Part shown: piece by piece, positions 1-4,886 of the stretch
Position numbering within the stretch: the stretch's first letter is position 1
Layout of the letters: each line of letters opens with the position of its first letter
Source of the DNA: DASQUP01 sp035641235
Lineage (GTDB): Bacteria; Actinomycetota; CADDZG01; WHSQ01
DNA length: 7,754 bases
Direction of reading: 5' to 3'
Assembly: GCA_035641235.1 (NCBI GenBank)
Contig: DASQUP010000116.1
Location: forward strand, 1 to 7,754
Notes under the pieces: model-generated
Seen by the model: the letters and a program-made list of their open reading frames with translations, nothing else
Told to the model about the DNA's origin: nothing
The model's database searches: none
Position numbers and translations under genes: made by a program

Positions 1-186
1 CAGCCGGAGTGGATCTGATCCGCAGGTTGCGAGCGGGATCGTACGCTGGTCGTCTTGCTGGAAACCCAAGGAGTGGTAGCGAGCAATCTCGCGACGCAGC
101 GTGGCCTTGATGCGCGGATGGTTACTGCGATCCGCTCCGTAGGCACCAAACGGGTATGCGAAGGCAACGGGGCGAGTGACCAGATG
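1..186 (-). pseudogene. Polysaccharide deacetylase C-terminal fragment (runs off window)
   Basis: The minus-strand frame that carries the dehydrogenase remnant continues without a stop into residues such as VAFAYPFGAYGADRSN and LGFQQDDQRTIPLA. The FAYPFGAYG segment matches the conserved late motif of NodB-type polysaccharide deacetylases, and the following GFQQDD stretch fits the C-terminal part of that family. No dehydrogenase has these residues after its VRESPALEVLE motif. The piece would be the last part of a deacetylase catalytic domain, without the metal-binding residues that come earlier in the protein, so it should not be active by itself. The join to the dehydrogenase lies near 180-200, at codons reading LEHL. 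The 3' end is outside the window, so its full length is unknown. The family call rests on motif memory rather than an alignment. Confidence 0.55.
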
Positions 187-957
187 CTCGAGCACCTCGA
201 GCGCGGGCGACTCCCGGACGTCGTTGACTCCAGGCTTGTACGCAAGACCAAGCACAAGAATGCGCGACCCACGTGTGGCTTTCCCCACCGAGTTGAGCAC
301 CTCGGACACGCGTTGGGCGACATATCCCGGCATTCGGTTATTGACCATGCGCGCGTGATCGATGAAGCCGACGCCGAAACCGAGTTGCTGCTGGACCTTC
401 CACGACAAGTAGCTCGGGTCCACGGCGATGCAGTGACCTCCCACACCAGCACCGGGCCAGAACGGCATATACCCAAAGGGTTTCGTCGCCGCTGCGTCGA
501 GCGCCTCCCAGATGTCGACACCAATCGACGAAGCGATCGTCGCAAGCTCGTTGACAAGCGCGATGTTGACCTGGCGAAACGTGTTCTCAATGAGCTTCGC
601 CATTTCAGCCTCGCGAGGCGATGACGTTCGTACTACGTGATCCACGATGGCCGCGTAGAAACTCGCCGCGATGTCTGTATCGGCATCTGTGATCCCAGCG
701 ACCACCTTCGGTGTTTCACGCAAGGTCCACGAGCTCCCAGGATTGATCCGCTCGGGTGAGTACGCGAGCGCGAAGTCCCGTCCCGCAGTGAGGCCACTCG
801 ACTCGAGTACAGGGCGGAAGATGTCCTGCGTTGTCCCTGGGTAGGTCGTCGATTCCAGCACAACGAGTTGGCCGGGACGCAACGTTTCGGCGATCTGCTG
901 ACCGGCCCGCAGGACGAGCGAAAGATCCGGGCCACCGTCTCGCAACTTGTTTCCTAC
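187..957 (-). pseudogene. Nucleotide-sugar (UDP-GlcNAc/UDP-Glc) 6-dehydrogenase, N-terminally truncated
   Basis: The family oxidises C6 of a UDP-sugar to the uronic acid with NAD, feeding capsule or O-antigen synthesis in the cytoplasm. Read from 957 downward, the frame shows DGGPDLS, LVVLESTTYPGTT, YSPERINPG, KLIENTFRQVNIALVNE with the substrate-binding Lys, PFGYMPFWPGAGVGGHC with the catalytic Cys codon at 430-432, and LGLAYKPGVNDVRESPA. The MPFWPG-GVGGHC form resembles the WbpA-like UDP-GlcNAc dehydrogenases more than the Ugd type. The N-terminal Rossmann segment with its GxGxxG motif (roughly the first 90 residues) is missing. The open frame continues to 1020 with unrelated residues, a stop lies at 1021-1023, and no ATG precedes the conserved region. 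The C-terminal NAD-binding domain is cut right after VRESPALEVLE and replaced by deacetylase-like sequence. Both ends are therefore damaged, and it is called a relic although the central frame is intact. Confidence 0.8.
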
Positions 958-1050
958 AACAACTTGCGGCCCGAGCTCGGAGGTCTTCGTTATGTGGGAG
1001 TCAACCTCCTGGTTGGGGCCTCATTGCACTGACATCGATCGCGCTCCTGG

Positions 1051-1068
1051 GTTCCGATCCGTCGGAAC
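1051..1068. repeat. Perfect 7-bp inverted repeat (hairpin)
   Basis: GTTCCGA and TCGGAAC are perfect inverted copies separated by TCCG. It lies between the dehydrogenase relic and the first boundary repeat, outside any gene. Its left arm starts with GGTTC, slightly like the inverted partner arms of repeats 3 and 4, but the match stops there. No U-tract follows, so a terminator role is not supported. Confidence 0.4.
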
Positions 1069-1116
1069 TGGGGCTTACCGGAAATCGGCCGAGGATCGTC
1101 GCAGCGCTTGCAGCTT

Positions 1117-1144
1117 GTGGAGCTGATTGACCGGTGCGCGAACC
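1117..1144 (+). repeat. Boundary repeat copy 1 (28 bp)
   Basis: This is the first of five same-direction copies. It differs from copy 4 (3278-3305) at only one of 28 positions (C versus T at position 15) and shares the end TGCGCGAACC with all copies. It separates the dehydrogenase relic from the MazEF module. Confidence 0.85.
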
Positions 1145-1202
1145 ACTCGGAGATCTCGGGCCGAAAGATCAGATTGCGAGGGTTTGTATCGGTGGCCCGC
1201 GA

Positions 1203-1547
1203 TCAGCGGCCGAGGACGACGTCGATCCCGCCCAGGATGAGTTCAAGCTGAGGCGGCGACACCCGCCCGACCTGCTCTGAGAACACATCGCGATCGACGG
1301 CCACGATCTGCGAGACGTTCGCGACAGAATCCTTTGGAAGCCCGGTCTGGCGACGGTTTAGGAGCACATTTCCTGGAGCGGAGGCCCAGCGGAGGTCGCT
1401 AGTGAGAGGGACAACGACGACCGTTGCCAAACGACTCGCGTTGAGTGCATCGCCTTGAACGATCACCACCGGACGCACGAACCCGGGACCTGAGCCGACG
1501 GGATCGGGTAACGAGGCCCAGAAAATATCCCCTTGAGCGACTACCAC
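1203..1547 (-). CDS. mazF: MazF/PemK-like mRNA interferase toxin
   Basis: A 114-residue protein of the MazF/PemK family, which are sequence-specific endoribonucleases that cut mRNA and arrest growth when freed from their antitoxin. The GDIFWASL opening, the GPGFVRPVVIVQ strand with Arg25-Pro26, the PLTSDLRWA segment with Thr49, and KDSVANVSQIVAVDRD near the C-terminus follow the family order; Arg25 and Thr49 correspond to the usual catalytic pair. The GTG start at 1547 is chosen because it overlaps the antitoxin stop by 7 bases, giving translational coupling and a family-typical length. An upstream start at 1589 would add 14 residues lying inside the antitoxin gene. All key residues are present and the toxin looks active. 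It ends about 60 bases from boundary repeat 1. Confidence 0.9.
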   Translation of the reverse strand: MVVAQGDIFWASLPDPVGSGPGFVRPVVIVQGDALNASRLATVVVVPLTSDLRWASAPGNVLLNRRQTGLPKDSVANVSQIVAVDRDVFSEQVGRVSPPQLELILGGIDVVLGR

Positions 1548-1777
1548 TCGCTGCGTTCGAGGGTTTGTCGGCCAACTTCGGCCAACCACGCGTCGGGCTC
1601 GGGATCGATCTCAGCCAAGACCTCGTCCATGGCCCGTGTCACAGCGGCAGGATCCCGGCGGAGCAAATACTCGGAGAGCGCCTCTTGATAGAGCTGGCTG
1701 CGAGACTTTCCCGTCCTCCGGGCCATCTCCTCGGCACGACTGAAGAGTTCATCCGGAATGGACACGGCCGTTTTCAT
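1541..1777 (-). CDS. mazE: Ribbon-helix-helix antitoxin of the MazF-like toxin
   Basis: A 78-residue protein. Residues 1-40 (MKTAVSIPDELFSRAEEMAR onward, then SRSQLYQEALSEYLL) form a ribbon-helix-helix DNA-binding fold of the CopG/MetJ type. The acidic C-terminal half (DEVLAEIDPEPDAWLAEV and LERSEW) would wrap the toxin. MazF toxins with RHH antitoxins are common in actinobacteria, unlike E. coli MazE, which has an AbrB fold. The start at 1777 is preferred over 1822: the fold begins there, and the -10-like TATACA on the minus strand (1789-1784) ends 6 bases before the ATG, which implies a leaderless message. The 15 residues gained from 1822 have no family resemblance. It overlaps mazF by 7 bases and should repress its own promoter together with the toxin. 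Confidence 0.88.
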   Translation of the reverse strand: MKTAVSIPDELFSRAEEMARRTGKSRSQLYQEALSEYLLRRDPAAVTRAMDEVLAEIDPEPDAWLAEVGRQTLERSEW

Positions 1778-1815
1778 ACCCTGTGTATAACCGCAGCCCG
1801 CGACCGCCGAATCAA
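1778..1815 (-). promoter_or_regulatory. Probable leaderless promoter of the mazEF-like pair
   Basis: On the minus strand TATACA (1789-1784) lies 6 bases before the ATG at 1777, so transcription would begin at or very near the start codon. No proper Shine-Dalgarno sequence exists: the only purine-rich stretch, CAGGG, abuts the ATG. A possible -35, TTGATT (1815-1810), is 20 bases from the -10, longer than ideal. ATAC and GTAT flank the region between the -10 and the ATG as a weak dyad, a candidate operator. Confidence 0.5.
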
Positions 1816-1832
1816 ATAACATCGTTGTTATT
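1815..1832. repeat. Perfect inverted repeat next to boundary repeat 2
   Basis: AATAACA and TGTTATT are perfect 7-bp arms around TCGT. The element lies between the mazE promoter and boundary repeat 2, starting where the possible -35 of mazE ends. It could be an antitoxin operator or part of the boundary structure. It is markedly AT-rich compared with its surroundings. Confidence 0.5.
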
Positions 1833-1833
1833 A

Positions 1834-1860
1834 GTAGTCCTAAGAAACCGTGCGCGAACC
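1834..1860 (+). repeat. Boundary repeat copy 2 (27 bp)
   Basis: It begins GTAGTCCTAAGAAA and ends TGCGCGAACC. It is one base shorter than the other copies and closest to copy 5 in its first half. It lies between the divergently transcribed mazEF-like and vapBC pairs. No inverted partner arm was found upstream. Confidence 0.8.
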
Positions 1861-1890
1861 GCTCCTGCGCATCGCTGGCTCCCGGTACTT

Positions 1891-1926
1891 TTCGACCCTG
1901 CTACTGACGATGTATACTTATACATC
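1891..1926 (+). promoter_or_regulatory. vapBC promoter with palindromic operator over the -10
   Basis: TATACT at 1913-1918 is a near-perfect -10. TTCGAC at 1891-1896 is a fair -35 at 16-base spacing. The ATG at 1927 is 8 bases after the -10, so the transcript is expected to be leaderless or nearly so, and no Shine-Dalgarno sequence is present. A perfect palindrome, ATGTATA-CT-TATACAT at 1910-1925, covers the -10 and the transcription start. A VapB-type RHH dimer bound there would block RNA polymerase, which is the normal autoregulation of such operons. Confidence 0.75.
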
Positions 1927-2208
1927 ATGAAAAGGACCCAAATCTATGTCGAAGAAGAGCAGGACGAGGCGCTGGGAAAGCGCGCTGCCGCCACCGGGGT
2001 TTCGAAGTCGACTCTGATCAGAGAGGCGATTGACGCTTACCTCACGGGCTCGTCAGACAAAGGGCTTCGTCTCGACCGATTTAGAGCCGCCGTGCGCGCC
2101 GCGGCAGGAAGTGCCCCCCACTTACCCGATGGGGAGAGCTACGTTGAGTCGCTCCGGGCCATGGATGCTCGGCGTCAGGAAGAGATCGAGCGTCGACGCC
2201 GCGCATGA
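1927..2208 (+). CDS. vapB: VapB-type ribbon-helix-helix antitoxin
   Basis: A 93-residue protein. Residues 2-43 (KRTQIYVEEEQDEALGKR then VSKSTLIREAIDAYL) show the RHH pattern: a short DNA-reading strand with alternating polar residues, then two helices. The remainder (LDRFRAAVRAAAG, GESYVESLRAMDARRQEEIERRRRA) is a charged, helical toxin-binding tail. It neutralises the adjacent PIN ribonuclease and, in complex with it, should bind the palindrome over its own -10. The start at 1927 is supported by that promoter geometry and by the fold beginning right there; longer in-frame versions from 1783 would cross the boundary repeat and the promoter. The stop overlaps the vapC start as ATGA, so the two are translationally coupled. 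Confidence 0.9.
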   Translation: MKRTQIYVEEEQDEALGKRAAATGVSKSTLIREAIDAYLTGSSDKGLRLDRFRAAVRAAAGSAPHLPDGESYVESLRAMDARRQEEIERRRRA

Positions 2209-2582
2209 GCACAGTCATCGACACCTCTGTGATCATCGACATCCTTCGTGGCATGTCGGTTGCCGTCAGCTATGTCGAAACGCTGGAAGACGTGCCTGCC
2301 TGCAGCGAGATTACGCGGGTCGAAGTGACTCGCGGCCTGCGCAGCACGGAGCGAGGGCCTACCGAACGCCTGTTCCAGCAGCTTCGTTGGCTCGCACTTG
2401 ACGAACCCATTGCACGGCGGGCCGGAGAGCTTGGCCGCAGATGGAGGAAGAGTCATCCGGGGATTAGCAGTCCCGATCTTGTTGTCGCGGCAACTGCGGA
2501 GCTACTTGGGGCCGATCTCGCGACGATCAACGTTAGGCACTTTCCGATGTTTAAGAGATTGAGGCCCCCTTACGAGACCTGA
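2205..2582 (+). CDS. vapC: VapC-type PIN-domain ribonuclease toxin
   Basis: A 125-residue PIN-domain protein, the usual VapC length. VapC toxins are Mg-dependent RNases, often cutting tRNA or rRNA. The acidic centre can be followed: Asp6 in VIDTSVIID, Glu40 in EITRVEVTRG, Asp91 in SSPDLVVAATA, and Asp104 in GADLATINVRHFPMF. The usual Asp of the last TxNxxDF motif is replaced by His112, a substitution I recall from other VapC proteins with an NVRHFPMF ending, so activity is still likely. The ATG at 2205 overlaps the antitoxin stop by 4 bases. Three bases after the vapC stop the left arm of the inverted structure at repeat 3 begins, so the module is very compact. Confidence 0.9.
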   Translation: MSTVIDTSVIIDILRGMSVAVSYVETLEDVPACSEITRVEVTRGLRSTERGPTERLFQQLRWLALDEPIARRAGELGRRWRKSHPGISSPDLVVAATAELLGADLATINVRHFPMFKRLRPPYET

Positions 2583-2584
2583 CG

Positions 2585-2663
2585 GGTTCGCGCAGTGTCA
2601 GTACCGTGTCCCCCTTGTCGCAGGTCATTGAACAAGTGGTCTTGAGAGACCAGTGCGCGAACC
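2585..2663 (+). repeat. Boundary structure 3: 28-bp repeat with upstream inverted arm
   Basis: The right part, 2636-2663, is boundary repeat copy 3 (starts GTGGTCTTGAGAGACC, ends TGCGCGAACC). The left end, GGTTCGCGCA at 2585-2594, is a perfect 10-bp inverted copy of the right end at 2654-2663, so one strand could fold into a long imperfect hairpin of 79 bases. Inside copy 3, GGTC and GACC around TTGAGA form a small second hairpin. It separates vapBC from the NTF2-like module. Confidence 0.8.
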
Positions 2664-2744
2664 GTACGTTTGAGCTTCCCGTGCGGATAAGCCGTTGCTT
2701 GTGAGGAGTGAGCCGTTCTAGGGAGGGGCTTCGGCAGCTCTGGC

Positions 2745-3110
2745 TCAGCTCCTTCGGGGAAGCGGACCGAAGAACATCACTACTCTTCGCAACCGTCGGT
2801 CTTCGGCCAGTTCGCACACATCAATCCCCTCAAGTTGCCTTGCGCCGTCCGCATCAGTAATCATCCAGGCATACCGCACGAAGCCGTGATGATCATCAAT
2901 ACCGCTCGTGATATCGACGCGAGCGCCCGGAAAGCGCTCTGAGAAGCCAGCGAGCCTTTCGATGATCGCTTCACGGTCTTGGAACCGGCCTGTCGGGTCG
3001 ACCAGCTCTCCATCCTCGGCCCACGAAAGCTCAAGGAGCCTTCGGCGCTCGGCCGGATCCGGCTCATTCCAGGCACGGTCGTAGGCTGCGACAACGTCTT
3101 CTACGTTCAT
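2745..3110 (-). CDS. NTF2/SnoaL-like small alpha+beta cone protein
   Basis: A 121-residue protein. VEDVVAAYDRAWNEPDPAERRRLL, then WAEDGELVDPTGRFQDREAI, then FSERFPGARVDITSG, HHGFVRYAWMITDADG and EGIDVCEL follow the NTF2-like/SnoaL pattern: an N-terminal helix bundle, a conserved D-P-G turn, then strands of a curved sheet. Members range from steroid isomerases and polyketide cyclases to binding proteins without enzyme activity; this sequence does not show which. The start at 3110 follows GGAAGG on the minus strand at a suitable distance; the upstream start at 3200 would cross a palindrome and has no Shine-Dalgarno sequence. It is the only gene of its module, transcribed towards repeat 3 and against the repeat orientation. 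Confidence 0.82.
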   Translation of the reverse strand: MNVEDVVAAYDRAWNEPDPAERRRLLELSWAEDGELVDPTGRFQDREAIIERLAGFSERFPGARVDITSGIDDHHGFVRYAWMITDADGARQLEGIDVCELAEDRRLRRVVMFFGPLPRRS

Positions 3111-3182
3111 TTCGTTTCCTTCCAAGAACAATCCCGCTCGTTCATTCCGTCGACAAGGAGCTTGACATCGGCCCCATGCCAA

Positions 3183-3198
3183 GGGGTCGTGCGACCCC
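3183..3198. promoter_or_regulatory. Perfect palindrome upstream of the NTF2-like gene
   Basis: GGGGTCG and CGACCCC are perfect inverted 7-bp arms with a 2-base spacer, located 73 bases upstream of the start at 3110, between that gene and boundary structure 4. It could be an operator for an unknown regulator. No convincing -10/-35 pair was found beside it. Confidence 0.4.
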
Positions 3199-3223
3199 AA
3201 GCCAGCAACGAAGAGGCACGGGC

Positions 3224-3305
3224 GGTTCGCACACCGTCACGACGCTCGTCGCGAAATAGCAGGTCGGGACCGGGGGGGTGGAGCTGATTGATCGGTGCGC
3301 GAACC
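3224..3305 (+). repeat. Boundary structure 4: 28-bp repeat with upstream inverted arm
   Basis: The right part, 3278-3305, is boundary repeat copy 4, identical to copy 1 except for one base. The left end at 3224-3236 (GGTTCGCACACCG) pairs with the right end at 3293-3305 (CGGTGCGCGAACC) at 12 of 13 positions. Boundary structures 3 and 4 are 79 and 82 bases long, and both carry GCAGGTC 16-19 bases before the 28-mer. It separates the NTF2-like module from the MarR/VOC module. Confidence 0.8.
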
Positions 3306-3341
3306 GAGAATCCTCGTTCCCTCCGGCCGTTCGTCTGACTC

Positions 3342-3788
3342 TTATCGCAGGGTCTGGGTAATCGCGATGAGCGCCCGACGAAGCTGAGCCAGCGACCTCC
3401 TTCCTAATCGATGCTCGAGCTCTTCCTCAATGTCCTTCACGATGTCAAAAGCCAGGTCGGCGTTTCGACGGCCCTTGGCGGTCAGATGGATCAACTTGGC
3501 GCGTCGGTCGCCAGGATCCGGCCTGCGTTCGACGTAGCCGAGTTCTTCGAGCTCATCGACAAGGGCGCCCGCAGATTGCGCGGTGATGCCGGAACGCTGG
3601 GCGATATCGGTCAGACGCAGCGGGTGCTCGATCGTCAATTGCTCCATCACATTGCCGTGGCTTGGTCGGATATCTGCAGCCCCCGCAGAGCGAACTCGGT
3701 CGAAGATCTCTGCCGAGAGTTTGTTGTAGGCGCGGCCTAGAAGACCGGTAGTCGGCATCCGGTCTGGAGAAATGGTGGGCATCTGCAT
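3342..3788 (-). CDS. MarR-family transcriptional regulator
   Basis: A 148-residue protein with MarR architecture: an N-terminal dimerisation helix (LGRAYNKLSAEIFDRV, about 17-32), then a winged helix-turn-helix at about 58-104. The recognition helix lies within 68-84 (ITAQSAGALVDELEELG). The wing carries the D-x-G-D-R-R signature (residues 91-96) followed by the strand KLIHLTAKGR, and a C-terminal dimerisation helix follows. Such proteins usually repress a neighbouring divergent gene and lose DNA on binding a small phenolic or oxidant ligand. AAGGAG lies before the ATG; its spacing suits the second ATG (3782) better than the first (3788), so the true N-terminus may be two residues shorter. 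It is divergent from the VOC gene with an 80-base shared control region, and both lie between boundary repeats 4 and 5. Confidence 0.92.
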   Translation of the reverse strand: MQMPTISPDRMPTTGLLGRAYNKLSAEIFDRVRSAGAADIRPSHGNVMEQLTIEHPLRLTDIAQRSGITAQSAGALVDELEELGYVERRPDPGDRRAKLIHLTAKGRRNADLAFDIVKDIEEELEHRLGRRSLAQLRRALIAITQTLR

Positions 3789-3795
3789 CTTCTCC

Positions 3796-3847
3796 TTGAC
3801 AAGGTACTAAGGTTGCCTGATAATCAGGGACCCTAAGATTACCTCAA
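3796..3847. promoter_or_regulatory. Overlapping divergent promoters and MarR operator
   Basis: For the VOC gene on the plus strand, TTGACA (3796-3801) and GATAAT (3819-3824) are 17 bases apart, close to an ideal sigma-70-type promoter. For marR on the minus strand, TTGAGG (3847-3842) and TTATCA (3823-3818) are 18 bases apart. The two -10 boxes overlap, and a perfect palindrome CCTGAT-A-ATCAGG (3816-3828) covers both. Two direct copies of a CTAAGRTTRCCT-type word (3807-3818 and 3833-3844) flank it. MarR bound to the palindrome would shut both genes at once. The plus-strand -35 also sits just upstream of the marR Shine-Dalgarno sequence. Confidence 0.78.
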
Positions 3848-3868
3848 GGGAAGCGGAGGCTGACGGAT

Positions 3869-4342
3869 ATGAGCATGCTGATCGGGATCAACCACATAGC
3901 CACGGTGTCGAGCGATCTTGACCGGCTCATTGCCTTCTACGAACGGATTTTTGACGCTGAGAAGGTGGTCGATCTCGAGATCCCTCCCATCGGAGCGCGG
4001 CACGTTTTCATCACGCTCGGGGGACCGGCCGTCCTCCATGCTTGGCAGATGACAGACTTGGACGTCGCCCGGTTCGACGGTGAGATGTTCAACCGCGGTC
4101 GCGTCGATCACTTCGCGCTTCAGACCGATACGTACGAGAAGTTCGAGGAGTTGAGGCAACGTCTGATACGAGAAGGCGCCACAGCCGGAGAGGTGAATGA
4201 CTTCGGTGTTTTGCTCACCTTCTCCTTCGTGGATCCCGACGGATTGTGGGCCGAGGTTGCGTGGTGGAAAGACGGCTTAGAGGCGGCCGAGATCGATATG
4301 AGCAAACTCGTTGATCCGATCGCCGAAGCGGCAGGTGCCTAG
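3869..4342 (+). CDS. VOC-superfamily (glyoxalase-fold) protein
   Basis: A 157-residue protein of the vicinal-oxygen-chelate superfamily with two beta-alpha-beta-beta-beta units. The first starts INHIATVSSDLDRLIAFYERIF (residues 7-28). The second starts VDHFALQTDTYEKFEELRQRL (79-99) and ends DPDGLWAEVAWW (122-133). His9, His81 and Glu129 are at the usual metal positions, and His57 is a possible further ligand. The family includes glyoxalase I, fosfomycin and bleomycin resistance proteins and dioxygenases; the substrate cannot be told from the sequence. Control by a divergent MarR regulator suggests a role in detoxifying or sensing a small molecule. GGAGG lies 9 bases before the ATG at 3869; a second ATG at 3875 is possible. 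The gene ends 18 bases before boundary repeat 5. Confidence 0.9.
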   Translation: MSMLIGINHIATVSSDLDRLIAFYERIFDAEKVVDLEIPPIGARHVFITLGGPAVLHAWQMTDLDVARFDGEMFNRGRVDHFALQTDTYEKFEELRQRLIREGATAGEVNDFGVLLTFSFVDPDGLWAEVAWWKDGLEAAEIDMSKLVDPIAEAAGA

Positions 4343-4360
4343 CCGCGCCTAACCAGGGCG

Positions 4361-4388
4361 GTGGTCCTAAAAGAACACTGCGCGAACC
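4361..4388 (+). repeat. Boundary repeat copy 5 (28 bp)
   Basis: It begins GTGGTCCTAAAAGAACAC and ends TGCGCGAACC. It is the last copy found, and no inverted partner arm is visible in the short gap after the VOC gene. It marks the right edge of the repeat-bounded block; between it and the broken gene at 4495 I see no coding sequence. Confidence 0.82.
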
Positions 4389-4494
4389 GCTTCGGCGTGC
4401 TCGTGAACGCGCGTACCATCACGATCTAATCACCCGCGATGCGTGGCGCGGGCCAGCTTTGCGAGATGACGACTAACCGCAGCGGAACAGCGAC

Positions 4495-4886
4495 TCATGC
4501 CGCGAGGCGACGCGACTTTACCGTCACAATGCCGTGGGCGACAAGGCTGACCAACAGTAAGGGCTGCACGACCGCAAGACTCGCCACGTTCGGAATTCCG
4601 TGGAAGATCCGGGATCGCCGCAACACCTTCCCAGAATTGGGCACCGCGAACGCGCCGGCGGTCCAACGCGTGAGCCCATCTGCCCGCGCCCTGACTCCGT
4701 TGCCGATGGGGTTACGGAACAGCCACACCGCCAGCCCCGCGAAGCCCGCTGCGATGACCAGCTGGAAGATTTGCGTGGCCGGCACCCACGTCGATGTCGA
4801 AGGGAGCGCTCACGGCTGTGCCCGACGACGAACGTGAGGATCGCCGTGAGCAGGAGGGCCAGCAGGTGGCGCCCTGGTTGGGTGCG
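4495..4886 (-). pseudogene. Small integral membrane protein, frame-broken
   Basis: Three reading frames together give what looks like one membrane protein. From 4886 to 4821, in the DtxR fragment's frame, comes RHLLALLLTAILTFVVG, a membrane helix. From about 4820 to 4785, in a second frame, comes TAVSAPFDIDVG, a plausible exported loop. From 4785 to the stop at 4495, in a third frame, come IFQLVIAAGFAGLAVWLF, a charged loop, and VASLAVVQPLLLVSLVAHGI, two or more further helices. The third frame has a stop just upstream, so it cannot be extended. This needs two shifts within about 40 bases, by decay or by sequence error. A GTG at 4785 could still express the last 96 residues. I do not recognise the family. 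Confidence 0.5.

Noticed and set aside
55..624. 189-residue plus-strand open frame
   Set aside because: It is antisense to the dehydrogenase relic, whose conserved motifs are on the minus strand; it shows no family features and has no ribosome binding site.
1050..1061. Left inverted arm for boundary repeat 1
   Set aside because: Only GGTTC plus scattered bases match the expected arm; it is better explained as part of the local hairpin at 1051-1068.
2532..2538. GTTAGGC matching an attC core site
   Set aside because: It lies inside the vapC coding sequence without an inverse core partner; a chance 7-mer.
2585..2663. Canonical integron attC site
   Set aside because: The required order RYYYAAC ... 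GTTRRRY is not present; the ends are GGTTCGCGC ... GCGCGAACC, the opposite arrangement. No integrase gene is in the window.
3162..3167. Plus-strand TTGACA as a promoter
   Set aside because: No -10 at suitable spacing and no plus-strand gene before the next boundary repeat.
3807..3846. DtxR/IdeR-type iron box between marR and the VOC gene
   Set aside because: CTAAGGTTGCCT resembles half of an iron box, but the second half is poor, and the divergent marR gene explains the palindrome better.
1117..4388. CRISPR array
   Set aside because: The repeat length of 28 bp fits, but the spacers are 600-1050 bp and contain genes, and no cas gene is seen.
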